Shown: positions 45,259-57,769 of the stretch, piece after piece
How positions within the stretch are numbered: the first letter of the stretch is position 1
Layout: each line of letters starts with the position of its first letter
DNA from: Aurelia coerulea
Lineage: Eukaryota; Cnidaria; Scyphozoa; Semaeostomeae; Ulmaridae
Direction: 5' to 3'
Length of the DNA: 64,000 bases
Assembly: GCA_039566865.1 (NCBI GenBank)
Contig: CM076944.1
Coordinates: 13,476,501-13,540,500, forward strand
The notes under the pieces: generated by a model
The model's database searches: none
What the model saw: only the letters and a program-made list of their open reading frames with translations
Told to the model about the DNA's origin: nothing
Made by a program: the position numbers and the translations under genes

Positions 45259-47265
45259 AATGGCCTGACCATATGGGATGCCCTCTTTGGTAAGGACGAC
45301 AAGAGGAACGATGCATGAGCTGATGCGTATCAGTCGGTTTCGTGTAGAGATATGTAACCAACTTACTACCTTTTCTGACGACCTTAGTGTCAAGAAAGTT
45401 GATGCTCTCCTTAGACCATTCAGCTGTAAATTGAATGGAATGGTGTGCAGTGTTGAGGTATTCTACAAATTCCGAAAGCTTCTCTTCCCCATGGGTCCAA
45501 ATTAAGAAAATGTCGTCAATGTACCGCCACCACAGCTAAGGTCTGCAGCTGGAGCCACTCAGAAGTTTTTCCTCCAGGTCTGCTAAGAGCAAAATCGCAC
45601 ATGATGGCGCACATTTGGTGCCTATTGCTGTGCCCCTCAGCTGATGATAAAACGCCCCATTAAACTCAAAAAGGTTATTCTTAAGTACTGCCTCTGCAAG
45701 TTCTACAAGGGATTCCGTTGAAACATACTGATTATTTCTAGAGTTTAAAATGTCACTTAGAGCTTTCAATCCCTCATCATGCGGTATACTTGGGTAAAGC
45801 CCAACAACATCAATGGTACAAAGAATAGCGTCCCCTGGAAGCCCGTCTAATGACGCAATTTTTTGCAAAAAGTGGTTCGTGTCTTTAATGTGTGAACGGA
45901 AACTTTTAGCAAGGGGTTGTAAATGGTAATCCAAAAATTCCGAAACGTTCTCTGTGTAAAAACCAGAGTTAGAAATGACAGGCCTTCCGGGAACACTATT
46001 TAGCCTTTTGTGGATCTTCGGCAGCAAGTAAAATCTTCCAAGCTTGGGATTATTGACCATCAAATATTCCAATGTTTTGTCGTCAATTTCCCCTCTCCTT
46101 GATAACGATCGATCGGTCCGATTTAAGACTATTTAAAGCTGATAGTTCCTCCTTCGTAAGGTTACTAAAATTTCTACCATCTACCGATATTTTCATGAGC
46201 TCGTCTTCTAATTTAGACAGGTAGACCTCTATAGCTACATCTTTATGTCTAGGATTGAATTTACTACGAGGCCTAAAAGCAGGAATCTCTGAAAAATCTT
46301 CACTATCCCTAAGAACCACCTAAGTCTTAATCTTCCACCAAAATTTTCCAGATCTATTTTGATTTGTGAAAAGTCTACCTCTTTTGGAGTACTAACAAAC
46401 TTAAGACCTTTGGATAAAACTGATATTTCCGCCTCGCTTAGTGCACGTTTGGAAAGATTAACGACTGTGTCATTTACAAAACGACCTACCATACGACCAT
46501 TATTATCTATATTAGCTAAAAAACATCAGTAACTTCACCACTCACCACTCTCTTCCACTTGGTTGCTTGCTGCACCTCGCGTTCTTGACCTCTCTAATAA
46601 GTTCGGGGGTGGATTCTCAAAATTATCTTCCAGTAATTGCATTCTCACTGCATCAAGATTAAGACTGTCGTTACGAATGACAACACCTTGATCTGCACCC
46701 TCCGAATCTTCTTCACCCCTGTCCAAAAATGATGCTATGTCCTTGAAAAATGAAATGGTCTCCCATATATTTCTCTCTTTACCTTTGTAGTTTCTATTGC
46801 CAATTAACCTTGATAGTTTTTTGTCTCTTCGATCCATGAGGTCTTGATTAATTCTTTTTAAGTATCCGACAAGTTCACGAAAGTTGCGCTGTACATTGGA
46901 ATAATCCGTTTCACTAGCTAACCATACAGAGGTCCCATTCCAAAATTCAATCTCAAATTTAGAGGATAGTAAGCCATATTCTTTAATTAAAACCTCAGTC
47001 AAGCCATTTTCAGCAACGACTAACGTGTCATTCCATTGTAAAACAAAATCATCTGATTGCTTACCAATTTGTGCAGTCTTTTTCAACTTTAGGCCATTCG
47101 GAATCACGTTAAAAGCGCGGCATAAACTCAAGAACAACCAGTGGTTTTTGTAGCGTGTGATTTTGCTTGCTAAAGCGAAAAGCTGCTTCTTCCTTAAGAC
47201 TTGGCTGTCTTCATTCATCTTTGACCCTCTCCAATTGGAAACAAATAATATAAACTAAACCACTT

Positions 47266-47864
47266 CCAAAAATTACAAAATCGAGCTGCCAGAATTGTTA
47301 CAAATAGCAGCTATGATGTTTCAGCAGCTGGTCTGATCAAAAGGCTGAAATGGCCAACTATCTTAGACATTATTCAAAGTGAAACAGCGACTATAATGTA
47401 CAAGTCAACAAATAGTCTTGTGCCCGAATATCTGTCTGAGTAATTTGTAAAAAATTCAGCTCTCAACACAATGAGACTAAGAAATACCGAAGCTGACTTG
47501 CGTGTTCCTTTCTTCAAAACGTCAAATGGGCAGAAGTCCATTTCATTTCGATGGCCTAAAATTTGGAACCAATTAAGTTCAGATTTCAAACATGCACCCT
47601 CCCTTTCAACTTTCAAAAAGAGGCTAAAAAGAAATTGTAGAGGGTTTTTGGTTTTTCTTTTTACTTTTCTTTTGATAAATTTAGGAACATTTCTATTTGT
47701 ATTTATTATTTATTTATATTATATTAATTGTAAATAAGGCTTAACTGTAAATAAGATTTTAAATTTGTTTTAATAGTATTTTGCACGGTCCCATGTAAAG
47801 CAGTCTCTGCAGACTGACGGGGCTACCGTGGTTAAAAAAGTAAAAATGAAATGAAAATGAAATG
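47266..47864 (+). pseudogene. LINE insertion in the 5' region of PLE B
   Basis: A 5'-truncated jockey/CR1-like copy opposite in direction to PLE B. It starts in QKLQNRAARI, has an in-frame TAA after EYLSE, and ends SLSTFKKRLKR. The 3' UTR has CTGCAGACTGACGGGGC and an AATGAAATGA tail. ACTT at 47262-47265 and 47865-47868 is a short target duplication. Joining the flanks restores a PLE leader like that at 49600-49640, so this insertion came after PLE B. Confidence 0.85.
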
Positions 47865-47891
47865 ACTTTCAAAGTAAAACAGAAATAAAAT

Positions 47892-48534
47892 GATAAAAAC
47901 ACAACTGTTTCAGGGCAGACGTTTCGATATAAAGTCTTCTTCAGTGTATTTACAATCCTAGACAGCCAAGTATTTATACTAAAATTTACATTAAAATAGT
48001 TTCTATACCCTAGACAAATAAAAGAAAAGAAAAGAATATTATTTGAGAATACTATCAACAAGATCAACATAAATAATGTTTTTATATTACATATAGACAA
48101 AGCCGTAAAAAAGCAAGGCATGAATTTCTTTCTACAAAACTCCCCAATGACCTTACTCGAAGATGTTTTCCCCCCTTTTTTTGGATTTGAATAGAAAGAA
48201 GCGATCTCTAAATCTTATAGACAAGGGGCTGAAAGCTCTTCGCGACAACAACTTTTTGCAACCCGAGACAACAGGCAAGGGATATTGGCCATTGACCCTC
48301 CAAATATTTGCTTAAATTGCTAAATCCAGGATAGCTCGATAGGGAATTCCACCCCACCACTACGTGCAATTGTACACGAAGTCAACAAGCCGACATAACT
48401 GCCATTGTGTTGCGCAAGGTTTTCAGTGCAATGGTATGAGAACCAGGCAGGACCACAAGCAAACATATCAAGCTCAACATCAGCCGCCCTCTCGTTTAGG
48501 CCATTTGGTGCAAACAAACCCAATTTGTATTGAC
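47892..48534 (-). repeat. PLE B upstream pLTR
   Basis: Same orientation as 43709-44345. It ends in the coding tail at QYKLGLFAPNGLNERAAD and stops abruptly at about 48534, where an inverted PLE copy begins. Confidence 0.85.
47918..47944 (-). ncRNA. Hammerhead ribozyme-like core, PLE B 5'
   Basis: CTGAAGA...GAAAC-GTC with one change in the stem II region (GACTTT for GATTTT) relative to the 43732 copy, probably weakening that stem. Confidence 0.5.
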
Positions 48535-48551
48535 GCAAAACAAACCCACTG

Positions 48552-49058
48552 GTGCCAAAGGGAACTTTTAAATGCAATGGTAGGAGATGTCTAATCTGCC
48601 CTATCATCAAAGAGGGCTCCAGTTTTTCTAATGCGAATGATTCGCGATCTTTTAAGAATTTGTGGGGGGCGTACGATTGCAATTCGATAAACGTAGTTTA
48701 TATGTTGCAATGTACATGTTGTAACAAAAAGTATGTTGGCAGCACAAAAACTAAATTTCGTCAAAGATTTAATGTCTACAAATCATATTTTTGGATGTAC
48801 AAACAGAAACGGAATACTGGTGCTCTTGATACGGGAAAGGCAGTCCCACAGGCAAGTTTTTTCGCTCATTTTTTCGAGGAAGGCCATCAGGGTGACTTCT
48901 CCGTCGTTATTCGTATCATTGACGGAGCACAGGATGTGTACTCGCTTCGTAGGAAAGAGCTCTTTTGGCAATACAAATTGGGTTTGTTTGCACCAAATGG
49001 CCTAAACGAGAGGGCGGCTGATGTTGAGCTGGATATGTTTGCTTGTGGTACTGCCTAG
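48552..49058 (+). pseudogene. PLE C GIY-YIG domain fragment, open
   Basis: An open frame of 168 codons: KGTFKCNGRRCLICPI (cysteine cluster), VVYMLQCTCCNKKYVGST (GIY-YIG motif), then RRKELFWQYKLGLFAPNGL and the terminal LDMFACGTA. It lacks the whole reverse transcriptase because of 5' truncation. The nuclease half is undamaged, so this copy is younger than B or has been less exposed to mutation. Confidence 0.85.
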
Positions 49059-49556
49059 TTCTCATACCATTGCATTGAAAACCTTGGGCAACACAATGGC
49101 AGAGATGTCGGCTTGTTGACTTCGTGTACAATTACACTTAGTGGTGGGATGGAATTCCCTATCGAGCTATCCTGGATTTAGCAATTTAAGCAAATCTTTG
49201 GAGGGTCAATGGCCAATATCCCTTGCCTGTTGTCTCGGGTTGCAAAAGTTGTTGTCGCGAAGAGCTTTCAGTCCCTTGTCTATAAGATTTAGAGATCACA
49301 TCTTTCTATTCAAATCCAAAAAAAAGGGGGAAAACAGCTTCGAGTAAGGTCATTGGGGAGTTTTGTAGAAAGAAATTCATGCCTTGTTTTTTTGCGGCTT
49401 TGTCTATATGTAATATAAAAACATTATTTTATGTTGATCTTGTTGATAGTATTCTAAAATAATATTCTTTTCTTTTCTTTTACTTGTCTAGGGTATAGAA
49501 ACTATTTTAATGTAAATTTTAGTATAAATACTTGGCTGTCTAGGATTGTAAATACA

Positions 49557-49583
49557 CTGAAGAAGATTTTATATCGAAACGTC
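49557..49583 (+). ncRNA. Hammerhead ribozyme-like core, PLE C
   Basis: CTGAAGA, GAT-TTTAT-ATC hairpin, GAAAC, GTC. The first two stem I pairs (CA upstream, TG downstream) are possible, with a further AGG/CCT pairing beyond an internal loop. Confidence 0.55.
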
Positions 49584-49647
49584 TGCCCTGAAACAGTTGT
49601 GTTTTTATCATTTTAATTCTGTTTTACTTTGAAAGTGGTTTAGTTTA

Positions 49648-49659
49648 TATAACAATAAT

Positions 49660-49712
<53 letters not shown>
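49648..49712. repeat. (AAT)n microsatellite at PLE C 3' end
   Basis: Abuts the end of PLE C. Together with 43484-43708 it brackets the whole B/C complex. Confidence 0.9.
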
Positions 49713-49855
49713 GAACAATGATACTGATTATGTTAGTGCAATGTAAGAAAATAACTGCAATAATGATAATAATAACGAAGGGAATGATGAGGAGGATAGG
49801 TAATATATAAAGTGAGTAGATTAGGTTACTTATAATTACTTATAATATAATTTGG

Positions 49856-49872
49856 TGATATTAATAATGATA

Positions 49873-49903
<31 letters not shown>

Positions 49904-49909
49904 TAATAA
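49856..49909. repeat. (AAT)n microsatellite
   Basis: Leads directly into the short PLE-derived element D. Confidence 0.9.
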
Positions 49910-50190
49910 AAGCACAACTGTTAAAATCTTGGAACGTTTCGATTAAAAATCTTCGTCAGCACTACTTTCTAAAGGGCAACCGAGAATTTATACTACGTGA
50001 TAAACAAGGCAAGGTAAAACTAAAGATAAAGTAAAATTATATTTTTACTACAAAGAACCCTATTCCCAGGAAACATGACTACCCCTGAAATTAAAACCAA
50101 GTGGGAATGAAAATCACGTTTTGTTCCAAACTGTTTTTTAGCGTAATAATTTAGCAATAAGCAAATAGGGTCGTTGGGATAGATAATAAT
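49908..50190 (-). mobile_element. Short PLE-derived or retrozyme-like element D
   Basis: About 280 bp bounded on both sides by (AAT)n. Its 3' part reads like a pLTR end (GGGCAACCGAGAATTTATAC resembles GGGCAGCCGAGAATTTATAC of PLE A) with a hammerhead-like core, but there is no ORF tail. It could be a solo pLTR relic or a non-autonomous ribozyme element. Confidence 0.6.
49933..49959 (-). ncRNA. Hammerhead ribozyme-like core, element D
   Basis: CTGACGA, GATT-TTT-AATC hairpin, GAAAC, GTT. Variable position 7 and the cleavage base differ from the A and B families, while the invariant core bases are kept. Confidence 0.55.
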
Positions 50191-50219
50191 AATGACAGGA
50201 TAATAATAATAATAACAAC

Positions 50220-50295
<76 letters not shown>
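50186..50295. repeat. (AAT)n microsatellite
   Basis: About 30 AAT units next to element D. Confidence 0.95.
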
Positions 50296-50296
<1 letters not shown>

Positions 50297-53138
50297 GGAG
50301 CTCAAGTAATCTCATGTCTTGTTGCATTTTACGAAAGTAGGTAAAACATAGCAAGGTTTTCAGTTTCTATTTTCCTCTCGACTTTTATTAGAGATCTACA
50401 GTCTGATTGGTCTAACATGCTGAAGCTCAAAGGATGCTACGTATATTAGCAGAGGGACAATGACTGGAAAAATATTTGCTTCCTAGGCATCGAGGATAGC
50501 TGTCGGTGTAGAAAATCTGAGTAAGATGAGTCCAAAGATATATCCGGGTTTAGATTTATCTCCAACAAACTTTCTTGCGTTGTGCAGTAATTTGAATAAA
50601 GAAATTCAAATGGAAATCTATTATAAAACGCTCAACGTAGATCTAAGTATTTAGTTCATTTCTGTTTGTATTTTTATCGATATTTTTTGTGCAAAACAGA
50701 ATACCTGAAAATTTTACGAAAGACCTGAAAACGGTTTATCAACAAAGATCGTTTACACCTGCAGCTCAAAATAAACAGCAACAAAACTCCTTTAACAAAT
50801 TCGAAGAGTAAGGAGCTTGAATTCTAATGAAAGGACACCAGAAAGATAATATTTGTTTGATAAAAACAGAATTATTCGTAGTTGAAATACCTAGAAAACA
50901 TCTTCTCTTGCAATGTGTTGCTATTTTCCTGCATTAGGAAGAGAAAGTTAAGGATGTTTGGATGTTTAACTTGTACGGCCCCTTTAAGAGAAAGAATGCC
51001 GGTTACAATTCTCAAAGCGAGGCAATGACTGTTTTTTGTACCTGCTTTATCTTGTAGCACCAATGGCTGTTCACCTTAATTCATATATACACTGCTAGAT
51101 CACAGAGTACTGTCTTTGGACAAGATGAAATAATTTCCCTACACAAGTGATTGTAACTCATGATGAAGCACTAAAATCAATGCTAAAAACAGAACTGGAG
51201 GGATTATACTCTGACATAAAATGAATGATGCCATCTTGTCGGAGAGAATATTTGACAGCATGATAGCAATTAAAGCAATCCATAATAGGAAACTCTCAAA
51301 AATTGTAGCTACCAATTTTAAACTTTCAGATCTTGATGCAAAGTTTAGGCATTATCCAGTTCTAATGGTGGCTAGAAATCGTGCTCAGAATGGGTGCGCT
51401 GATATGCCTCTACTCTAGAATACAACTGGCTTTTCTGCAGTTTGATTTGCAATTTGAAGAGAAAGCAAACATCATTTCTTGAAAACTTACTAATTATTCA
51501 AAGCAACAATTATTGCCATGTTACTTGAGTGTTTGGAATCGAGGTTGCATAGCTGGCTTTATAATGGCTACAGTGTCACCTTTATGTGCACAAGGGTTCT
51601 CACTCGGCTTTGTGATTAGCGTTATTGCTTATTGCTATTATTTTCGAGCAGTATTTTGCTACACGGTAAGAACCCACAAAGTATGAACCACTTTTTTCAA
51701 AACAGATTGTTTCGTTTTCACTTAAAACATATACAAGTTTCTTATATGATGGTACCATTTCCCAACAAAATCAGCCTGAGTTTTCTAAAAATTGGTTTCT
51801 ACTTCGCTGGTTCTTACTGTATTGTTATTGTCTTTTTTGTTGTAATTTTTGCTCTTCTCAATATAATTGTTGAATTTGTAGAGTGCATTGTTATTTGGTT
51901 AATTTATCAAAGAGACTTCGTGACTTTTGATATCATTGGTCGCGTGAACTTTTGATCGAAGTGAATTCATGATCAAAGCTTTCTTTGGGCAGGCTGAATC
52001 GCTAAAAAGTATGATTTCGTGAAATTGACGTTCAAAGATCTTGATGCGCAACGCTTGTTGATCGTTAATATGGGATTGCCTTGCTTTCTTACGTAACTAG
52101 GAACAAAAAAAGCGCTAGCTTCACTCGCACTTCAACATTCCTAGCTCCTACGAAGAGCTCCTGAAGTAGACAATGTCGATAATCTTTAAACCTTTCAGAG
52201 AATGTAGCTATATTACAATATCATGATAGGTGGTATGAGTATATATTGTACATTAACGCCAATTTGTGTATGTTTTTATGCACGATCGACGAAGTGCAAC
52301 TAGTACACCTGTTAATCAGTTGGTCGATATTGAAGTGTTGATCGGAATGAATACTGGATTGCTAGTGTTTCCCTTTGTTTCTGTGATGATTTCATTGGAT
52401 TTATTGGTTACCTTAGTTTCTGTAATTTTGCACTGAATGTTCTGGTTACCATTAATAGTATTGTTACCGGCCAGTTTGCACTTTAGCGGACACATTTTCA
52501 ACATTTCTCTGCGTGTGCATTTTGCACCGATTTTGGATGGAAAATGCATCAGTACTAAGCTTAAAGCAGACCTACTGAGCCAGCGGGGGCTTGGGGGCGG
52601 TAGCCTCCAAAAATTTGTAGCAAAACGAACTCATATGTTCTATATTGATGTCATATTGATGTCATGTTGATGTTCTCCAGTAAGTGCGAATTAGTCGAAT
52701 TACGTCGAATCTTGCATTATCCAATCAGATGATAAGATTTACATCACTATTGCTTAGACAGCCAATCAGCAGTTAGTCCTAACAATACAATTCAGTTCAA
52801 CCTCTGCTTTCCTTGGAAACTGTGTCCGCCAAAGTGCATTTACCCCTTGTTACCTTTCTCACTGGTTGTCCTCGACTCCACGTTGCCTTAATCTTTATCT
52901 GTTTCCTTTTCTTCTTTGTATGCCTATTCACCACTGATTGACCATTCTGGCTTCTGCATTCGGCATCTGTCGCAATAGTGTGCTCTCTTTGCCTTCGCTG
53001 CCTTGGTTGTTGTGGTTGCGTTAGCAGCTATTGCTTTATCTGGTTACGGTATCAAATTTTGTCTTATTCTCCTCTTTGCTCCAGTTGTACTATTTGCTCT
53101 CTTACCTTTGGATATCTTCGTTGCATCCGTTACCCTAA
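50296..53138. other. Intergenic DNA
   Basis: No domain, splice pair or defined repeat was recognised. The frames at 51221-51418 and 51632-51955 are low-complexity or hydrophobic AT-rich readings with no family match that I know. Confidence 0.45.
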
Positions 53139-54964
53139 CCATAGCAGCATAAAGTTCAAATCCTTACTGGTTGCTGAAGCACGCAGAAATCTTCCAATTT
53201 CACGGTGCTCAGCCAATCAAATCGCTACTTTCTAACCACGTGATATCAAATCAATCGTCGGAAGGGAATTCTTGAGTACCCTCACGAAAATTGAAATGGC
53301 TACTAAGTTACAATACTTACATGAAATTTTTTTGAAAAATGGGTAGAAGGGATGCCCCTCTACAGTTTGTAGCGTGCTCAGATAAATATCTAATTTGTAG
53401 CCGAAATTGTATTCATTTTCCGGTCGACGAATATTGACCTTCGTTAAATTATTGATAACATTCGCTACAAATAAGATATAAGGATGAAACTCTCAGCGAT
53501 TATGGAAATTGCCCTAAGAAATAACCCAAACACTTTCCCTACTTTTACATATCAAAATCGCAGGCGATTTTCAGCGATCTTTGTCAGAAATGTCATTTGG
53601 GCCTAGGCTTCTCACCGATTAAACCTCATACTTTGGCCCCAATAAGGCTTAGTTTGTATTCTTGAGCTAAACGATTCACTTACCAATGACTCCAGCATCA
53701 ATTTGACTTTATTTTCATTTTAATGTCTCCAAATTTTGTTCAAAAACATCCAATCTTGAGCAATTTCTGCAAATTTGTTTCGTTCCGTATTTCCCTGCAA
53801 GCGCAAGTAACCTGCTCATATGTCGCAATCGCTAGGTTATTGTGATACAAAGTAAAGTGATTCGACACAGATGATGCACTCATGAACAGATTGGCACGTC
53901 TGTCTTTCTCAATTCATTCAAATGGAAACAAAATGGATAAAACACTTTTTGGCTGTTTGGGTCATTGATGAATAGATTTTACACAAAACAAGAGACAAAT
54001 TGTTTTTTGTGCTGCACGTTTACAGCTTTGTTCCTTTTGTTTGATTGCATTGATTTAAGAATAGATTCGACAAAGCTGCTTTCAAAACTGTTTCTTGCTT
54101 TGCTGTTTCGTGTAAAATCTATTCATTAATGTACCAAACAACCAAAAAGTGTTTTATCCCCTTTATTTCAATTTGAATGAATTGAGAAAGATAGACGTGC
54201 CAATCTGTTCATGAGTGCATCAACTGTGTCGAATCACTTTACTTTGTATCACAATAACCTAGCGATTGCGATTGCGACATTCGAGCAGGTTACTTTGCGC
54301 TTGCAGAGAAAGATGGAACGAAACAAACTTGCAGAAATTGCTCAAGATTGGATGTTTTTGAACAAAATTTGGAGACATTAAATTGAAAATGAAGTCAAAT
54401 TGATGCTGGAGTCATTGGTAAGTGAATCGTTTAGCTCGAGAATACAAACTAAGCCTTATTGGGGCCAACGTATGAGGTTTAATCGGTGAGAAGCTTAGGC
54501 CCAAATGACATTTCTGACAGAAATCTCTGAAAATCACCTGCGATTTTGATATGTAAAAGAAGGGAAAGTGTTTGGGTTATTTCTTAGGGCAATATCCATA
54601 ATCACTGAGATTTGTATCCTTATATCTTATTTGTAGCGAATGTTATCAATGATTTAACGAAGGTCAATATTCGTCGACCGGAAAATGAATACAATTTCGG
54701 CTCCAAATGAGATATTTATCTGAGCACGCTACAAACTGCAGAGGGGCATCCCTTCTACCGATTTTTCAAAAAAAAATCTATGTAATTATTGTAACTTAGT
54801 AGCCATTTCAATTTTCGTGAGGGTACTCAAGAATTCCCTTCCAACGACTGATTTGATATCACGTGGTTAGAAAGAGGCGATTTGATTGGCTGAGCACCGT
54901 GAAATTGGATGATTTCCACGTGCTTCAGCAATCAGCAAGGATTTGAACTGTATGCTAGCCATAG
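53139..54964. repeat. Fold-back element 3 (about 1.8 kb)
   Basis: The arms of about 900 bp are inverted copies from CCATAGCAGCATA-type outer ends, through GTGCTCAGCCAATCAAATCG / CGATTTGATTGGCTGAGCAC, to inner AAAGTGTTTTAT blocks. The centre is near 54050. Outer arm motifs also occur at 16475-16600, so it is a relative of fold-back element 1. Non-coding. Confidence 0.8.
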
Positions 54965-55308
54965 TGACATCAGTTGCTGTTGCTGTTGCTGTTGCTTGAA
55001 GTTGCTGCTATCTCTAGCATGGTTGTTCAACATATCAAATCAATCAAAATGCTGCTCCTATCTGCATTGTTAACGCAATTACCCTCATTGATCTAGTTTC
55101 CCTATTTGAGGTGAAGATTTTGCTTCAGCTTCTTCAGCTCTGAATGCTGTCTAGCGCGGGGGAGGGGGTAATTCAATAGGCAGATGACGGGGTGTGCTAT
55201 TTTATTTGTGAAATCACACCCTAAAATTTATCACTTTCTACAAGCAAACCCCAAACTTAACAGGCCATTCAAAATATCAACCAACAAAATTGTGACAAAA
55301 ATTCAATA
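54965..55308. other. Intergenic DNA
   Basis: A short GTTGCT tandem near 54975-55005 and a G-tract near 55155; otherwise nothing. Confidence 0.5.
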
Positions 55309-55904
55309 CCGGGTGTCCAAAAATGATGTATTATCGTTTGATTGCTTATGTCCATAACCAAGGAACCGGTTTTCAAGAATTTATTTTATCCCATTGTCGA
55401 AAGGCTAAATTGTATTGGAGAATGTTGGTTGTGGTTTAGGCTGATGTCTTCATGTCAAAAAGAAGATTGACAAACCTGCTCAAGTGATCAAGTTCAAGCC
55501 TTAGATTGCATGAAAATGAAACGGCAGTAGTTTTCCAGTTAACATGTTGGATGTGATGCAAAGGGCTGAACTTATATGTCGTTCAGAGAATGTCGTTCAG
55601 AGAATACGAGTTCTATTAATACTGAGTTCAGAGAATACGAATACGAGTTCAGCCTTTTGTATCACATCTAAAATGTAGACTGGAAAGATAGGCCGTTTCT
55701 TTCTCATGCCAACTAAGGCTTGACTTTGAGTAGGTTTATCGATCTTCTTTTCGACATGAAAACACCGTGGTAAAACAACAACCAACATCTTAAAATAAAA
55801 TTTAGCCTTTAGGCAATCAAATAAAACAAAGCTTTTGAAAATCGGTTCATTGGTTATGGACATGTAAGCAATCAAATAATAATACATCATTGTGAGACAC
55901 ACCG
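55309..55904. mobile_element. Mariner-type MITE 6 (palindromic family)
   Basis: Tips CCGGGTGTCCAAAAATGATG and CATCATTGTGAGACACACCG with TA flanks at 55307-55308 and 55905-55906. It matches the elements at 8009 and 22328; the right tip has decayed. Confidence 0.8.
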
Positions 55905-55906
55905 TA

Positions 55907-57769
55907 TTCTAATCTAGTATCTGAAGTTAGATTAAATCTAATACCTTAGGATGAAACCCCAACAGTTATGTCCATTTGTGATCTTAATGAAAATGACAGC
56001 CTAAAATATATATTCTGCTTAAAAAGGCACCCCAAAAATGGCACATCGGGAACCGGTATATACGATAGTTACCTATTTGGCCCTTTTTCCATTGTTCCTT
56101 TCATCGTTGCAGTTACCCTGTGGCTCCTTGATAAAATTTCTTGAATAATTTCATTATTCTTCTTGAAATTGCATTCTGTGAGTAGTATGTATGCAACTTT
56201 TCTTCAGGTGTTCTTAGTTACAATTGCGCAACAATTGATCAAAGAGCTTTCATAATAGCCAACTTTGTCCCGGTAGCTACCATGGGTGTCAACAGCTCAC
56301 ATAAAACCAGGAAAGAGGGAAGGGAAGAAAAGGAAACGAAGGAAGAGGAAAAAGGTAACTTACTGTTTTAGACAATTCATATTTCAGTGTTTACGTGACA
56401 TGAAAAGCTTCAAATTTCAAAACCCTCCAAAAAAGGATATAGAATGAGAAGAGTCTGCAGACTGATTTTGAAAAAAAAACACCAAAAATAAGAACAAAAG
56501 CAGAATGATTTCCATCCATGTTCTGATAACTTTATAAAGAACACTGAAATTAGAAATCATAAAAAACAAAACATTTCGATGAAAAGGACACAGAAGAAAA
56601 TGCCTAATAGAACCTACTTTGTGAACCTGAAATCTGAGTATTTTCAGAAACATCTAATCACATTAGCTGGTAAAGCATTTATCTTTTTAGTTCAAGCGCA
56701 TCGAGATATTTTGAGGTTAAGCAAACTCTTTGGTCTATTTGCACTACATAATTCATATTGTTTACAACAGATTACTATTTCCTCCAACATTTTTATGAAG
56801 TCATGCCTCCTGTTAGTTCATTAAATGCATGTCGTATAGCATTGAATAGAGCTAGAATTTAAAATTGTTCTTTCTCATTATGGCCCAACACGAAAATGCA
56901 TTTATATGGCTAAACACAGCTACTGCGAAAGTAAACAAAACAGAAACTAGTACTAATAAACGATTAGCCACAACAACAACAACAATATGCAATTGATTAA
57001 AGCTACTTCGGATGAACAAGGATAAATAATCTTTCAATAGAAGAGAATGGGATTTCGTTCAAAATAAAGGTGTCCGCAATGCTCCATGACGTTGTGTTGC
57101 CGTGAAAAGCTAGTAATTGTTTTTAATACAGAAATTAGCAGGGCAAACGGAAGTAAATTGCTGCATTGCAACATTATAGATAAGTCGCTTCTTCCCTGCC
57201 CATCTCGCAAACAATTTAGTATCTTCTTTTGATAGGTAGTCTACAGTATATTTTCGTGTCTCGTTCCTCGTTTCATCTATGTTTGTTATCAAAGCCTGTT
57301 TCAAAAAGTAGTCAGTTCTTTTATCATCTAAAAACACTTTGACCCATGCATTCAGCATTCATCTAAGTTCCCTGAATGTTTCACCTGAAATCTATTTTGA
57401 GACATGGCACTGAGTTAATTGTAAGTGGCTTCAAGATTGTCATGTACAGTACTGATTCCATAGTCCTGGTGGCATCGTTCTGTAGTAACTAGTTTATTCG
57501 ATTTACTTATCTTATGAGGAAAATAAAAAAGCTCTGTAGCAGAAAGTGAATGCAGATACAAATTTCAACATGATAAAGTTCCTCTTTTAAAGTGCTCCAG
57601 TCACTTAAACTTAATTCGTACGCATTCCATATCTAAAAAGTCCTCAAGTTCTTTTCAGCAAAATTATGATGAGAAGGCCAATAATCTGAGGTCTTGCTTG
57701 AAAACAAAAATAGTTCTTTTGCAAAACTTTTATGAACAGTACATTAACGTAAATAAGATTGTGATATGA
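55907..57769. other. Intergenic DNA downstream of heparanase
   Basis: An 82-codon - strand frame (57358-57110, MLNAWVKVFLDDKRTDYF...) has normal protein-like composition but no recognised family and no partner exon. A TTTATT at about 57489 could be an AATAAA signal for the heparanase transcript. Nothing else is supported. Confidence 0.4.

Larger units (their letters stand above)
48535..49640 (+). mobile_element. PLE C, inverted 5'-truncated copy
   Basis: This lies head-to-head with the PLE B upstream pLTR, so 47892-48534 and 48985-49612 are inverted repeats. It retains the C-terminal ORF and a complete 3' region ending TGGTTTAGTTTATATA next to (AAT)n. The end sequence matches the 3' end of PLE A (GGTTTAGTTTTTA). 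Confidence 0.85.

Noticed and set aside
57110..57358. 82-codon frame downstream of heparanase as a gene
   Set aside because: Protein-like composition, but a TGA lies just upstream in frame and no splice partner or family is recognisable, so it is only noted within the intergenic entry.
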